From positions 1 through 11,659 of the forward strand of contig QHZC01000662.1 in the NCBI GenBank assembly GCA_003224515.1: DNA of 11,659 nucleotides. The letters run 5' to 3'. Shown one piece after another: positions 5,038-11,659 of the stretch. The position numbers and the translations under genes were made by a program. This DNA comes from Acidobacteriota bacterium (GTDB lineage: Bacteria > Acidobacteriota > Terriglobia > Acidiferrales > UBA7541). Position 1 is the stretch's first letter. The number at the start of each line of letters is the position of its first letter. The notes beneath the pieces are model-generated. The model saw nothing but the letters and a program-made list of their open reading frames with translations. It did not search any database and was not told the origin of the DNA.

Positions 5038-7665
5038 TCAATCCAGGTCGCGCCAGTTGGGGCCGGCGCCGATTTCGACGACGATGGGCACGGCCAGTTT
5101 GTGGACGCCTTCCATTTCTTCCTGAACCATTTTTTCCAGCTTGGCGCGTTCCTTGGCGGGAGCCTCAAAGAGCAGCTCGTCATGCACCTGCAGGATCATT
5201 TTGGCTTCGAACTTTTCTTCCCCGAGCCGCCGGTCGATATTGATCATCGCCAGCTTGATGAGATCGGCGGCGGTGCCCTGCAACGGCGAATTGAGCGCGG
5301 TGCGCTCGGCAAAGTTGCGCAGCTGCATCTGCGTTGAATTGATTTCAGGAATCGGGCGGATTCTGCCGAACAAAGTCATCGCCCGGGCGGTCTTGCGCGT
5401 CTCGGCAAGGATATTGTCCAGGTACTCTTTCACGCCGCGATAGCGCGTGAAATAGGCGTTGATGAATTTCGCGGCTTCTTTCTGTTCGATGCCTAATTGC
5501 TGCGCGAGCCCGAATGGCGAAAGGCCGTAAATGATGCCGAAATTGATGGCCTTGGCCGCGCGGCGGTGCTCCGCGGTTTGTGCGAGCGGTCCTACGCCGA
5601 ACACTTCCTCGGCCGTCCGCGCGTGAATGTCTTCCCCATTGCGGAAAGCCTTGACGAGCACGGGGTCGTCTGAAAAGTGCGCCATGATGCGCAGCTCGAT
5701 CTGCGAGTAGTCTGCGGAAAGCAGTATCTTTCCTTTCTCGGCGACGAAGGCGGCGCGAATCTCGCGGCCGAGCTCGCTGCGGATCGGAATATTCTGCAAA
5801 TTGGGATCGCTCGAACTGAGCCGGCCGGTGGCCGTGCCGGTCTGCGAGAAGCTGGTGTGCAAGCGTCCGGTGCCGGGATGGATCAGTTTCGGAAGCGCAT
5901 CCACATACGTCGATTTGAGCTTGGCGATTTCGCGGTACTCGATGATCTTGGCGGGAAGCGGATGTTGCGCGGCCAATTCCTCGAGAATGTCGGCGGCAGT
6001 AGACCGCGCCTTTGCTTTTCCGCGCCGGGCGTTGGGCTGCAAATTCAGTTTGTCAAAAAGAATTTCGGCGAGCTGTGTTGGGGAGTTGATGTTGAATTCC
6101 GAGCCCGCAAGCTTCCAAATCTCTTTCTCTAGGTGGCGAATTTCTTTCTCCATCGTCTGGGACATTTTGCCGAGCTCTTTGGGTTCGACGCGGATGCCCG
6201 CCCGCTCCATCTCTGCGATCACTGGCGCGAGCGGCAGGTCGATCCTTTTGTAAACGTCTTCGAGCTGCTGCTCCCGGACTTGCGCGTCGAGTGCAGGCGC
6301 CAGCCGCTGCAGATAATCGGCGCGCTCGCCGGGCCCGCCGCCTATCATCACGTTGAACTGCCGCATCACCACGTCGGCGAAGTGGTGATTCGTCGTCGTA
6401 GGTCGCATAAGGTAAGAGTAAAGCTGTGTCGCGTGGCGGAGATTCACCGCCCGGCCGGTAAGCAGTTGAAAGAGTTTTGGGTCGTGGACGATTTTCTGCC
6501 GCTTCGAATCGGTGAGGAGGGGCGCAAGCGCCTTCAGCACTTCGCCGTTCTCGTCCATCCACACGGCGCGCCCTTCGCCTGCCTTCGAAGAGACTTCGAT
6601 GGACGCGATCCGCGTGCCGAATCCTTCTGTTTCGCGCTCCCCGGTCTCGAGATTCATCCAGATCGCCACCGGCTGTTTCGCGGGGATCTTTGCCAGATAC
6701 TGGCGAAATTCAGCGACGCTGGCAAACTGAGCGTAATCCGCCTTCGCGGCTGACTCCGAGTTGGCCGGCACCGAGGACGCCACCGCCTCCGAGCCCAATT
6801 CTTTGAGCAAGGAATTGAAACCAAGTTCGCGATAAAGCGCGGCCAGCGCATTCACATCCGGGGCGCGCAGTTCCAGCGTGTGCAAGTCAAGGTCCAGAGG
6901 CACATCCGTGGCAATGGTCGCAAGCTGCTTGGACATCATCACCTGCTCGCGCTGCTGCTGAAGTGCTTCGCGATACCTCTTGTTGGAAACCTCCGCGGCG
7001 TGATCCAGGGCTTTCTCCACGCTTCCATATTTCTGAATCAACTCGGTCGCGCCTTTTTCGCCGATGCCCTTTGCGCCGGGAATGTTGTCCACCGTGTCTC
7101 CCAGCAGCGCCATAAGATCAATTACTTTTTCGGGCGGAACACCGAGGATCTCCTCCACCTTTTTCTCGTCTACGATGATGTCCGCCTTTGCGCCGCCGGA
7201 GCCCGTGCGCAGCGTCCGAACGTTCTTTCCGACCAGCTGCATCATGTCCTTGTCGTTGCTGACGATCAGGACCTCGAGTTGTTTTTTGGCGCCTTGGGTG
7301 GCCAGCGCGCCGATGACGTCGTCAGCCTCGTAACCCTGAAACTCCAGAATCGGCAGGTGCATCGCTTCGCAGAGTTTTCGCACGTAGGGAATCTGTACGG
7401 ACAGATCATCCGGCATGGGCGGACGCTGCGCTTTGTACTTTTCGAAAAGCTTGTCGCGAAATGTCGGGCCCGTGGTGTCGAAGACGATGCCCAGGTAATC
7501 TGGCTGATAGTCTTTGATGAGTCGGCGCAGAATGTTGGCAAAAAGAAACGGCACTTTCGTGGGGATTCCCGAGGGCGCGTTCATGCGGTTCATCGGCGCG
7601 TAGAACGCGCGGTAAATGTGCGCCATGGCGTCAACTAGGAAGAGTTTTTTTGGAGCAGAAAGCAT
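5038..7665 (-). CDS. polA: DNA polymerase I
   Basis: The 875-residue enzyme has the full three-domain layout and fills gaps and removes RNA primers during repair and lagging-strand synthesis. The 5' nuclease (1-290) keeps its metal-binding acidic residues: D12, D63, E113-A-D115-D116, D138, D140, and D190/D193 in GDTVDNIPG. The middle domain (about 310-470) has the 3'-5' exonuclease fold but lacks key acidic residues. The first motif reads N338-L-E instead of D-x-E, and the later motifs read KIVHD and HATQL where Asn-x3-Asp and FDT are expected, so proofreading is probably lost, as in Taq and several Bacillus enzymes. The polymerase domain is intact: motif A LLSADYSQIELR (D652); the O-helix with R701, K705, F709 and Y713; motif C QVHDE (H828-D829-E830). 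The start at 7665 gives the expected N-terminus (KKLFLVDAMAHIYRAFYA). No ribosome site is evident, and a TATACT lies seven bases upstream. Confidence 0.97.
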   Translation of the reverse strand: MLSAPKKLFLVDAMAHIYRAFYAPMNRMNAPSGIPTKVPFLFANILRRLIKDYQPDYLGIVFDTTGPTFRDKLFEKYKAQRPPMPDDLSVQIPYVRKLCEAMHLPILEFQGYEADDVIGALATQGAKKQLEVLIVSNDKDMMQLVGKNVRTLRTGSGGAKADIIVDEKKVEEILGVPPEKVIDLMALLGDTVDNIPGAKGIGEKGATELIQKYGSVEKALDHAAEVSNKRYREALQQQREQVMMSKQLATIATDVPLDLDLHTLELRAPDVNALAALYRELGFNSLLKELGSEAVASSVPANSESAAKADYAQFASVAEFRQYLAKIPAKQPVAIWMNLETGERETEGFGTRIASIEVSSKAGEGRAVWMDENGEVLKALAPLLTDSKRQKIVHDPKLFQLLTGRAVNLRHATQLYSYLMRPTTTNHHFADVVMRQFNVMIGGGPGERADYLQRLAPALDAQVREQQLEDVYKRIDLPLAPVIAEMERAGIRVEPKELGKMSQTMEKEIRHLEKEIWKLAGSEFNINSPTQLAEILFDKLNLQPNARRGKAKARSTAADILEELAAQHPLPAKIIEYREIAKLKSTYVDALPKLIHPGTGRLHTSFSQTGTATGRLSSSDPNLQNIPIRSELGREIRAAFVAEKGKILLSADYSQIELRIMAHFSDDPVLVKAFRNGEDIHARTAEEVFGVGPLAQTAEHRRAAKAINFGIIYGLSPFGLAQQLGIEQKEAAKFINAYFTRYRGVKEYLDNILAETRKTARAMTLFGRIRPIPEINSTQMQLRNFAERTALNSPLQGTAADLIKLAMINIDRRLGEEKFEAKMILQVHDELLFEAPAKERAKLEKMVQEEMEGVHKLAVPIVVEIGAGPNWRDLD

Positions 7666-7672
7666 GCGGGCG

Positions 7673-7678
7673 AGTATA
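7673..7678 (-). promoter_or_regulatory. Possible polA -10 element, implying a leaderless transcript
   Basis: TATACT on the minus strand (5 of 6 bases match TATAAT) ends eight bases before the A of the polA ATG at 7665. Transcription from it would start at or next to the ATG. No clear -35 is seen at 16-18 bp, and no ribosome binding site lies between. Confidence 0.35.
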
Positions 7679-7753
7679 GCAAAGGATACAGAAAGGGCTG
7701 GTTTGTTGCCGAAGATGGGGTTTTGGAAAGACCCGCGGTCTGCGGCCGTAGTG

Positions 7754-7790
7754 AAAAAGGCCGCACAGGAAACAGTTCCTGTGCGGCCTT
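7754..7790 (-). terminator. Intrinsic terminator of the VirB10-like exported protein gene
   Basis: A perfect 15-bp inverted repeat (7757-7771 and 7776-7790) closes on a 4-nt loop. On the minus strand it is followed by a run of five T. It lies 19 bases past the TAA at 7810, the expected place for Rho-independent termination. It separates this gene from polA, so polA needs its own promoter. Confidence 0.92.
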
Positions 7791-7809
7791 AGAAAACAAC
7801 CGTCCGTCT

Positions 7810-8796
7810 TTATTGCTTGTTCGGCTTGTTTGGTTCAGACTTCGGCTCGGATTTTGGTTCCGGCTTGTTCGCCGCGGGCGGCTTGGATGCGCCCAGTTCG
7901 CCTGCCTGCGCCTGCGAAACCAGCAGCATCCGCGTGCCGCTGTTCAGGTGCACGTTCTTCCCTGCGGAAGTGATCACCGAACCCTGCGTGGCGTTCGAGG
8001 CCGCCGCGTCAAGGTTCAGACCGTTCAGGCCAAACACGCCTTGGCTGTTCGAGGTGAGCTGACCGGCGGTGTTCAAACCGCCGACGGCTCCCTTTGAAGC
8101 AGCAGCAACACCCGCGCCTGCGTTGGCCGCAGAGTTTACGGTTCCACTGGCAACTCCTCCCACGTTAGCCGCGGTGTTTGTCACTGTGCCTGCAGCTCCA
8201 CCTGCGGTAGAAGTCACGCCGCCAAGTGCGCCGCGTCCGCCGGCCATTCCTGATCCGGCCGTCGAAGTGCCCATCGCGTCCATGTCCGATCCAGCGGCCG
8301 ACGCACTATTTTGCGCCGAAGCAATCGCCTGGATCCCTGCGTTCAGCGGAATCTCTTGGCCGTTCTTCAGGATCGCTTTGTCGAACACCAGGCCCAGTGA
8401 CGACTCCGATTCCCCATTGGCGCGTGCCGAAGCTCGGGTCACGTGTCCCACTAGCTTTGAACCCTTCGGAATCACGGTTTTTCCTTCGGACTTCACCGCT
8501 TCCGTGCTGTGCGCGGTTACCGGATCACCGGGCTTGCACTTCTTCGAATCGATTGGCGAACTCAGCGCGGCGTTAAACGCCGTGCCAGTCCCCAGTGAAC
8601 CACTCTCCTGGCCATTCTGCGCCGACGCCGAAGTTGATGCCGAGGCCTTGCCCGATGCTTGCGTTTTTGTCTTGCCTGCTTCAACCGAAGCTTGGCTGCT
8701 GCTTTGCGCTCCCGCCTGGGCGCCCGTTTGCGAATGAGCTTGAGCGCCAAGGCAGAAAACTGCCCCCACGACAATTGCAAATCCTGTGCGATTCAT
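7810..8796 (-). CDS. Exported Gly/Ala/Ser-rich protein with a VirB10/TrbI-like core
   Basis: The 328-residue product starts with a Sec signal peptide (MNRTGFAIVVGAVFCLGAQA, cleavage near residue 20). A Gln/Ser/Ala-rich linker follows (21-68). Residues 70-160 form the only compact-looking part: GTAFNAALSSPIDSKKCKPGDPV, TVIPKGSKLVGHVTRA (107-122), SLGLVFDKAILKNGQEIPLNAGIQAI. This order (loss-of-default pair GD-V, then IPKGS-L-G-V, then FD...NGQ.I.L) resembles the VirB10/TrbI beta-barrel core; the likeness is from memory. Residues 160-250 are low-complexity Gly/Ala/Ser/Thr. A strand VHLNSGTRMLLVSQ (282-295), which also suits a VirB10-type barrel end, follows. The C-terminus is a charged PKSEPKSEP repeat. 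GAGGAGG (8807-8813) lies ten bases upstream of the ATG. No other secretion genes are nearby, so a conjugation role is not supported; a stand-alone envelope protein is more likely. Confidence 0.85.
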   Translation of the reverse strand: MNRTGFAIVVGAVFCLGAQAHSQTGAQAGAQSSSQASVEAGKTKTQASGKASASTSASAQNGQESGSLGTGTAFNAALSSPIDSKKCKPGDPVTAHSTEAVKSEGKTVIPKGSKLVGHVTRASARANGESESSLGLVFDKAILKNGQEIPLNAGIQAIASAQNSASAAGSDMDAMGTSTAGSGMAGGRGALGGVTSTAGGAAGTVTNTAANVGGVASGTVNSAANAGAGVAAASKGAVGGLNTAGQLTSNSQGVFGLNGLNLDAAASNATQGSVITSAGKNVHLNSGTRMLLVSQAQAGELGASKPPAANKPEPKSEPKSEPNKPNKQ

Positions 8797-8806
8797 GATC
8801 GTACGA

Positions 8807-8813
8807 CCTCCTC
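8807..8813 (-). promoter_or_regulatory. Strong ribosome binding site of the VirB10-like protein gene
   Basis: GAGGAGG on the minus strand, ten bases before the ATG at 8796. It supports this start and suggests efficient translation. Confidence 0.7.
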
Positions 8814-9032
8814 AAGAGTGCCTTTAGAATGTGGCCGGGATTTGGGTCTGTAGACATAGGGGTATCCCCCGGAACAATTTGATAGTGGCAATGGGAATGC
8901 CGCGAAGTAAAGACATTGTTTCCTATCAGTTAACTGGATGAGCAGGCCTCCGCGCCCAGAAGAAATGACAGGCACTGCGCAGGATTTACCGGGTTGTACC
9001 CAGGCCGTCTCGGGCCGGCCCCAGGAGCAAGC

Positions 9033-10247
9033 CTAAACGATGCCGAGCGGCTTCGCCACTTCGGCCAAAATGTCTGCCGCGCGCAGAAGTTGCGCGCGCT
9101 TATGGGTCGCGCTGACGATGGCGCGAAGCCGCGCTTGGCCTTCCGCCACGGTCGGATAACCGACGGCCGGCGCGAAGACGCCCGCTTCGAAGAGTTTCTT
9201 CGAGAATTCGAAGGCCTTCGCCGCATCTCCCACATGGATAGGAATAATGGGCGTCTCGCTTACTTTGAACTGAAAACCGCGCCTCTTCAGTTCGCGCTTG
9301 AACAGTTTCGTGTTGGCCCAGAGTTTCCTTACCAGTTTTTCCCCTTCCGGCGAATCGAGCAGCGCGAACGCCGCCTGGCAGGCCGCCGCCGTGGCCGGGG
9401 GGTGCGAAGTCGAAAAGAGAAATGGCCGCGCGCGGAGATACAAAAAATCGATCAGGTCCCGCGAGCCGCAAACGTATCCGCCCATCGCGCCGATCGCTTT
9501 ACTCAGCGTACCCACTTGGATGTGCACGCGGCCGTGGCACTGATGATGGTCCACGGTCCCGCGCCCGCCGCGGCCCAGCACCCCCGAAGCATGCGCGTCG
9601 TCCACCATCATGATGCAGCTATATTTTTCGGCAAGGTCGCAAAGCTCCGGCAGCGGCGCGATATCTCCGTCCATTGAAAAAACGCCGTCCGTGATGATCA
9701 GTTTCTTCCCCGGAAAATTCGCGTTTTCTTGCAGGATGCGCTCGCAGTCCTTCACGTCCTTATGCTTGAAAACTTTGATGGTGGCCTTCGAAAGCCGCGC
9801 GCCGTCAATGATCGACGCGTGATTCAGCTCGTCGGAAATAATCAGATCGTCTTTTCCCAGAACTGCCGAGACCGTTCCCGCGTTGGCCGTAAATCCCGAC
9901 TGAAACACCACGCAGGCCTGCACGTTCTTGAACGCCGCGATCTGTTCCTCCAGCTCCATGTGCAGTTTCATCGTGCCGGCAATCGTTCGAACGGCCCCCG
10001 CGCCCGCGCCATACCTCTTCACGGCGTCCAGCGCGGCTTTGCGCAGCGCCTTGTGCGTCGTCAACCCCAGGTAGTTGTTGGAAGCGAGGTTGATCACTTC
10101 TTTCCCGTCAAAAATGCACACCGGCTTCTGCTCGCCCTCCAGCACACGCAGCTTCGGTGCGACGCCCTTTTCGCGCATCTCCTTCAGCTGGTCGGTGATG
10201 TACTGCAGAGAGTTCTGTTTTGACGTGATCGTTGCGGTATCAGACAT
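9033..10247 (-). CDS. kbl: Glycine C-acetyltransferase (2-amino-3-ketobutyrate CoA ligase)
   Basis: The 404-residue cytoplasmic enzyme splits 2-amino-3-ketobutyrate with CoA into glycine and acetyl-CoA, the second step of threonine breakdown. It belongs to the PLP-dependent alpha-oxoamine synthase family. Visible marks: NNYLGL (57-62); GAGAGAVRTIAGT (80-92); FQSGFTANAG (115-124); ELNHASIIDG (140-149); VDDAHASGVLGRGGRG with D216/H219 for PLP; and TLSKAIGAMGGYVCG with the Schiff-base Lys250. Length fits the family (about 398 aa in E. coli). ALAS, AONS and SPT are related enzymes, but the tdh gene just upstream makes KBL by far the best reading. The start at 10247 has AGGAG (10255-10259) seven bases upstream. 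An in-frame ATG at 10331 would add 28 unlikely residues. The gene lies 104 bases after tdh in the same direction, probably cotranscribed. Confidence 0.96.
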   Translation of the reverse strand: MSDTATITSKQNSLQYITDQLKEMREKGVAPKLRVLEGEQKPVCIFDGKEVINLASNNYLGLTTHKALRKAALDAVKRYGAGAGAVRTIAGTMKLHMELEEQIAAFKNVQACVVFQSGFTANAGTVSAVLGKDDLIISDELNHASIIDGARLSKATIKVFKHKDVKDCERILQENANFPGKKLIITDGVFSMDGDIAPLPELCDLAEKYSCIMMVDDAHASGVLGRGGRGTVDHHQCHGRVHIQVGTLSKAIGAMGGYVCGSRDLIDFLYLRARPFLFSTSHPPATAAACQAAFALLDSPEGEKLVRKLWANTKLFKRELKRRGFQFKVSETPIIPIHVGDAAKAFEFSKKLFEAGVFAPAVGYPTVAEGQARLRAIVSATHKRAQLLRAADILAEVAKPLGIV

Positions 10248-10336
10248 GATTGTGCTCCTGACGTGGACTCGGCCGGTGGAAGTACTATTTTGCGCCAGCT
10301 CGGCGGCTGTGAGCAAACGACTTGAAAGCAAAACAT

Positions 10337-10367
10337 AAAAAAGTAAAAAGTTCAGCGCGGCATGCTG
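10337..10367 (-). terminator. Weak hairpin and T-tracts between tdh and kbl
   Basis: CAGC/GCTG, a 4-bp stem with a 7-nt loop, spans the tdh stop codon. It is followed on the minus strand by five T and then six T within 16 bases. The stem is too weak for a full terminator; partial termination or an A/T-rich spacer are equally possible. Confidence 0.25.
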
Positions 10368-11407
10368 TTCGGATACAGCAAGACCTTTCCGGCGAGGCCG
10401 TTCTGCAACAGAGTGAACGCGTTTTCGAATTTGTCGAGCGAAGCGCGCTCGCCAAACAAGGGTTCCAGATTCAACCGCCCGGCCTTAAGCAGGGCGGTCA
10501 TTTGCACCCAGGTCTCATACATGCGGCGCCCGTAAATGCCCTGCACCGTCGCGCCCTTGAAAATCACATCGTTCACCAGATCCAGCGGGACATTTTCCGT
10601 CGGAATCCCCAGCAACGAAGCGCGCCCTCCCGCCCGCAGTGATTTGAAACCTTGCTGAATCGCTGTGGGATTCCCGGACATCTCCAGCAGCGCATCGACT
10701 CCCGTGCCGCTCGTTTCCGCGAGAATTTTTCCAACCGCATCTTCCGCCGCCGGATTCAGCACCACGTCTGCGCCCATCTTCCTAGCCATCGCGCGCCGCT
10801 TCTCATTTGTTTCCGTCGCAAAAACCGTGGAGCTCCCGCAGGCCTTCGCCACCGCGATGGACATCAACCCGATCGGGCCGCAGCCGGTAACCAAAACGGT
10901 CTGTCCCGCGACCGGCCCCGCCAGCACGGTGTGCACCGCGTTGCCCAGCGGATCGAGAATCGTCCCGTAATGTTCAGGTATCGCTGCATCCAGCTTCCAA
11001 ATGTTCGACGCGGGAATCTTCACGAACTCCGCGAAGGCCCCGTCCAGATCGATCCCGATAATGCGCAGGTTCTGGCAAATGTGCGCTTCGCCCAGCCGGC
11101 ACTGGTGGCAGTGCCCACAATTGACGTGCATTTCCGCGCTGACAAAATCCCCCGGCTTAACCGCGCGCACCTCGTCGCCAACGCGCTCGACCGTGCCGCA
11201 GAATTCGTGCCCCAGCGTCACCGGCGGCTTGATGCGCCCCTGGGACCAGCGGTCCCAGCCGTAAATGTGCAGATCCGTCCCGCAAATCGAAGCGGTCTTC
11301 ACGCGCACAAGAACATCCGTCGGCCCGATCAAAGGCACCGCGACCGTATCCATCTGCAAGCCCCTTGCGGCCCGCATCTTCCGCAACGCCTTCATCGTCG
11401 TGGCCAT
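10352..11407 (-). CDS. tdh: L-threonine 3-dehydrogenase (zinc, NAD-dependent)
   Basis: The 351-residue cytoplasmic enzyme oxidises L-threonine with NAD to 2-amino-3-ketobutyrate, which kbl downstream then cleaves. It is a zinc medium-chain dehydrogenase. Catalytic zinc ligands are Cys42 (ASICGTDLHIY) and H67-E68 (LGHEFCGTV). The structural zinc is held by C97, C100, C103 and C111 (CGHCHQC...HIC). The Rossmann motif is GCGPIG (175-180), and E199 at the end of the second strand (FATETNEKR) fits NAD rather than NADP. The HIYGWDRWSQGRI stretch is typical of Tdh and separates it from sorbitol or alcohol dehydrogenases. GGGAG (11417-11421) lies nine bases before the ATG at 11407; a second ATG at 11395 is possible. 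The pair tdh-kbl supports both assignments. Confidence 0.96.
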   Translation of the reverse strand: MATTMKALRKMRAARGLQMDTVAVPLIGPTDVLVRVKTASICGTDLHIYGWDRWSQGRIKPPVTLGHEFCGTVERVGDEVRAVKPGDFVSAEMHVNCGHCHQCRLGEAHICQNLRIIGIDLDGAFAEFVKIPASNIWKLDAAIPEHYGTILDPLGNAVHTVLAGPVAGQTVLVTGCGPIGLMSIAVAKACGSSTVFATETNEKRRAMARKMGADVVLNPAAEDAVGKILAETSGTGVDALLEMSGNPTAIQQGFKSLRAGGRASLLGIPTENVPLDLVNDVIFKGATVQGIYGRRMYETWVQMTALLKAGRLNLEPLFGERASLDKFENAFTLLQNGLAGKVLLYPNSMPR

Positions 11408-11467
11408 CTAGCTCGACTCCCACTCAACGCGCAAACCCCGATGCTAGCACACGCCGCCACACCATTC

Positions 11468-11473
11468 ATCATA
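11468..11473 (-). promoter_or_regulatory. Possible tdh-kbl promoter -10
   Basis: TATGAT on the minus strand (5 of 6 to consensus) lies about 60 bases upstream of the tdh ATG. AGGACA sits 16 bases further upstream as a poor -35 (4 of 6). A second candidate, TGCTAGCAT, lies nearer the gene at 11441-11449. Neither is strong. Confidence 0.25.
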
Positions 11474-11513
11474 AGGGCACCATACCTCGTGTCCTTTTTT
11501 TTGGTCTCGGCAA

Positions 11514-11659
11514 TCACTTCACCAGCTCCACCGCTCCAATCTTCTCCAGCGCCTTCAAATACTCCATCACCAACTCCAGCGGCACCGGCCCATACTCCGC
11601 TGACACCGCATCGCGAATCTCCTCGACATTCCGCTTCCCATCCGCAAAATTTAACACCT
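11514..11659 (-). CDS. C-terminal fragment of an unidentified protein with a winged-helix-like tail
   Basis: A minus-strand frame enters from the right edge and ends at TGA 11514-11516, leaving 47 full codons. The peptide reads VLNFADGKRNVEEIRDAVSAE, then YGPVPLELVMEYLKALEKIG, then AVELVK. It is strongly protein-like, with two amphipathic helices (VEEIRDAVSAE, LELVMEYLKALEK) and a closing strand. The pattern F.DG.R.V.EI...V..EY....LE.V..YL..LE..G.V.L recalls small winged-helix tails of the PqqD type, and I recall similar tails on acidobacterial peptidases, but this is not proven. The N-terminal domains lie outside the window, so no function is assigned. Its stop is 106 bases upstream of tdh; relation to threonine breakdown is unknown. 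Confidence 0.6.
   Translation of the reverse strand, partial: VLNFADGKRNVEEIRDAVSAEYGPVPLELVMEYLKALEKIGAVELVK

Noticed and set aside
6133..7638. Two long open frames on the plus strand (206 and 252 codons) opposite polA
   Set aside because: They are antisense shadows of the GC-rich polA gene, with no ribosome sites and no recognisable protein features, while polA is certain on the other strand.
9001..9032. G/C-rich pairing (GGGCCGGCCC) after the kbl stop
   Set aside because: No T-tract follows and several alternative pairings exist, so an intrinsic terminator is not supported.

Overview
The window is a stretch of bacterial chromosome, about 55-60% GC by eye, and every gene I can support lies on the minus strand. 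Protein style suggests a soil-type Acidobacteriota: a lipoprotein with seven glycines after the lipobox cysteine followed by a bacterial Ig-like domain, a large secreted Thr/Ser/Gly-rich protein, and a Gly/Ala/Ser-rich exported protein. This taxonomic guess comes from remembered family style, not from a marker gene. No mobile elements, CRISPR arrays, tRNA or rRNA genes were seen.

Layout from the right edge, in the direction of transcription. (1) 11514-11659 is the C-terminal end of an unidentified protein with a possible winged-helix-like tail. (2) tdh (10352-11407) and kbl (9033-10247) are the two steps of threonine breakdown: threonine to 2-amino-3-ketobutyrate, then to glycine plus acetyl-CoA. 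(3) An exported protein with a VirB10/TrbI-like core (7810-8796) ends at a perfect 15-bp intrinsic terminator. (4) polA (5038-7665) encodes a full-length DNA polymerase I with intact 5' nuclease and polymerase motifs but a degenerate proofreading domain. (5) 3057-4870 holds a trypsin-like serine protease lipoprotein, split into two overlapping frames by an apparent 1-base deletion between the catalytic Asp and Ser. (6) A monoheme cytochrome c (2463-2927) and a single-domain rhodanese (1963-2334) follow. (7) A 480-base gap holds only a candidate small membrane ORF. (8) A secreted protein of unknown function (1-1482), starting with TTG, runs off the left edge.

Only tdh and kbl form a clear metabolic unit. 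The other genes look like independent neighbours: DNA repair (polA), exported or surface proteins (the left-edge protein, the protease, the VirB10-like protein), and redox/sulfur functions (cytochrome, rhodanese). I found no convincing new multi-gene system. The items most worth a second look are the split protease with its duplicated C-terminal module, the VirB10-like exported protein, the left-edge secreted protein, and the possible leaderless start of polA.
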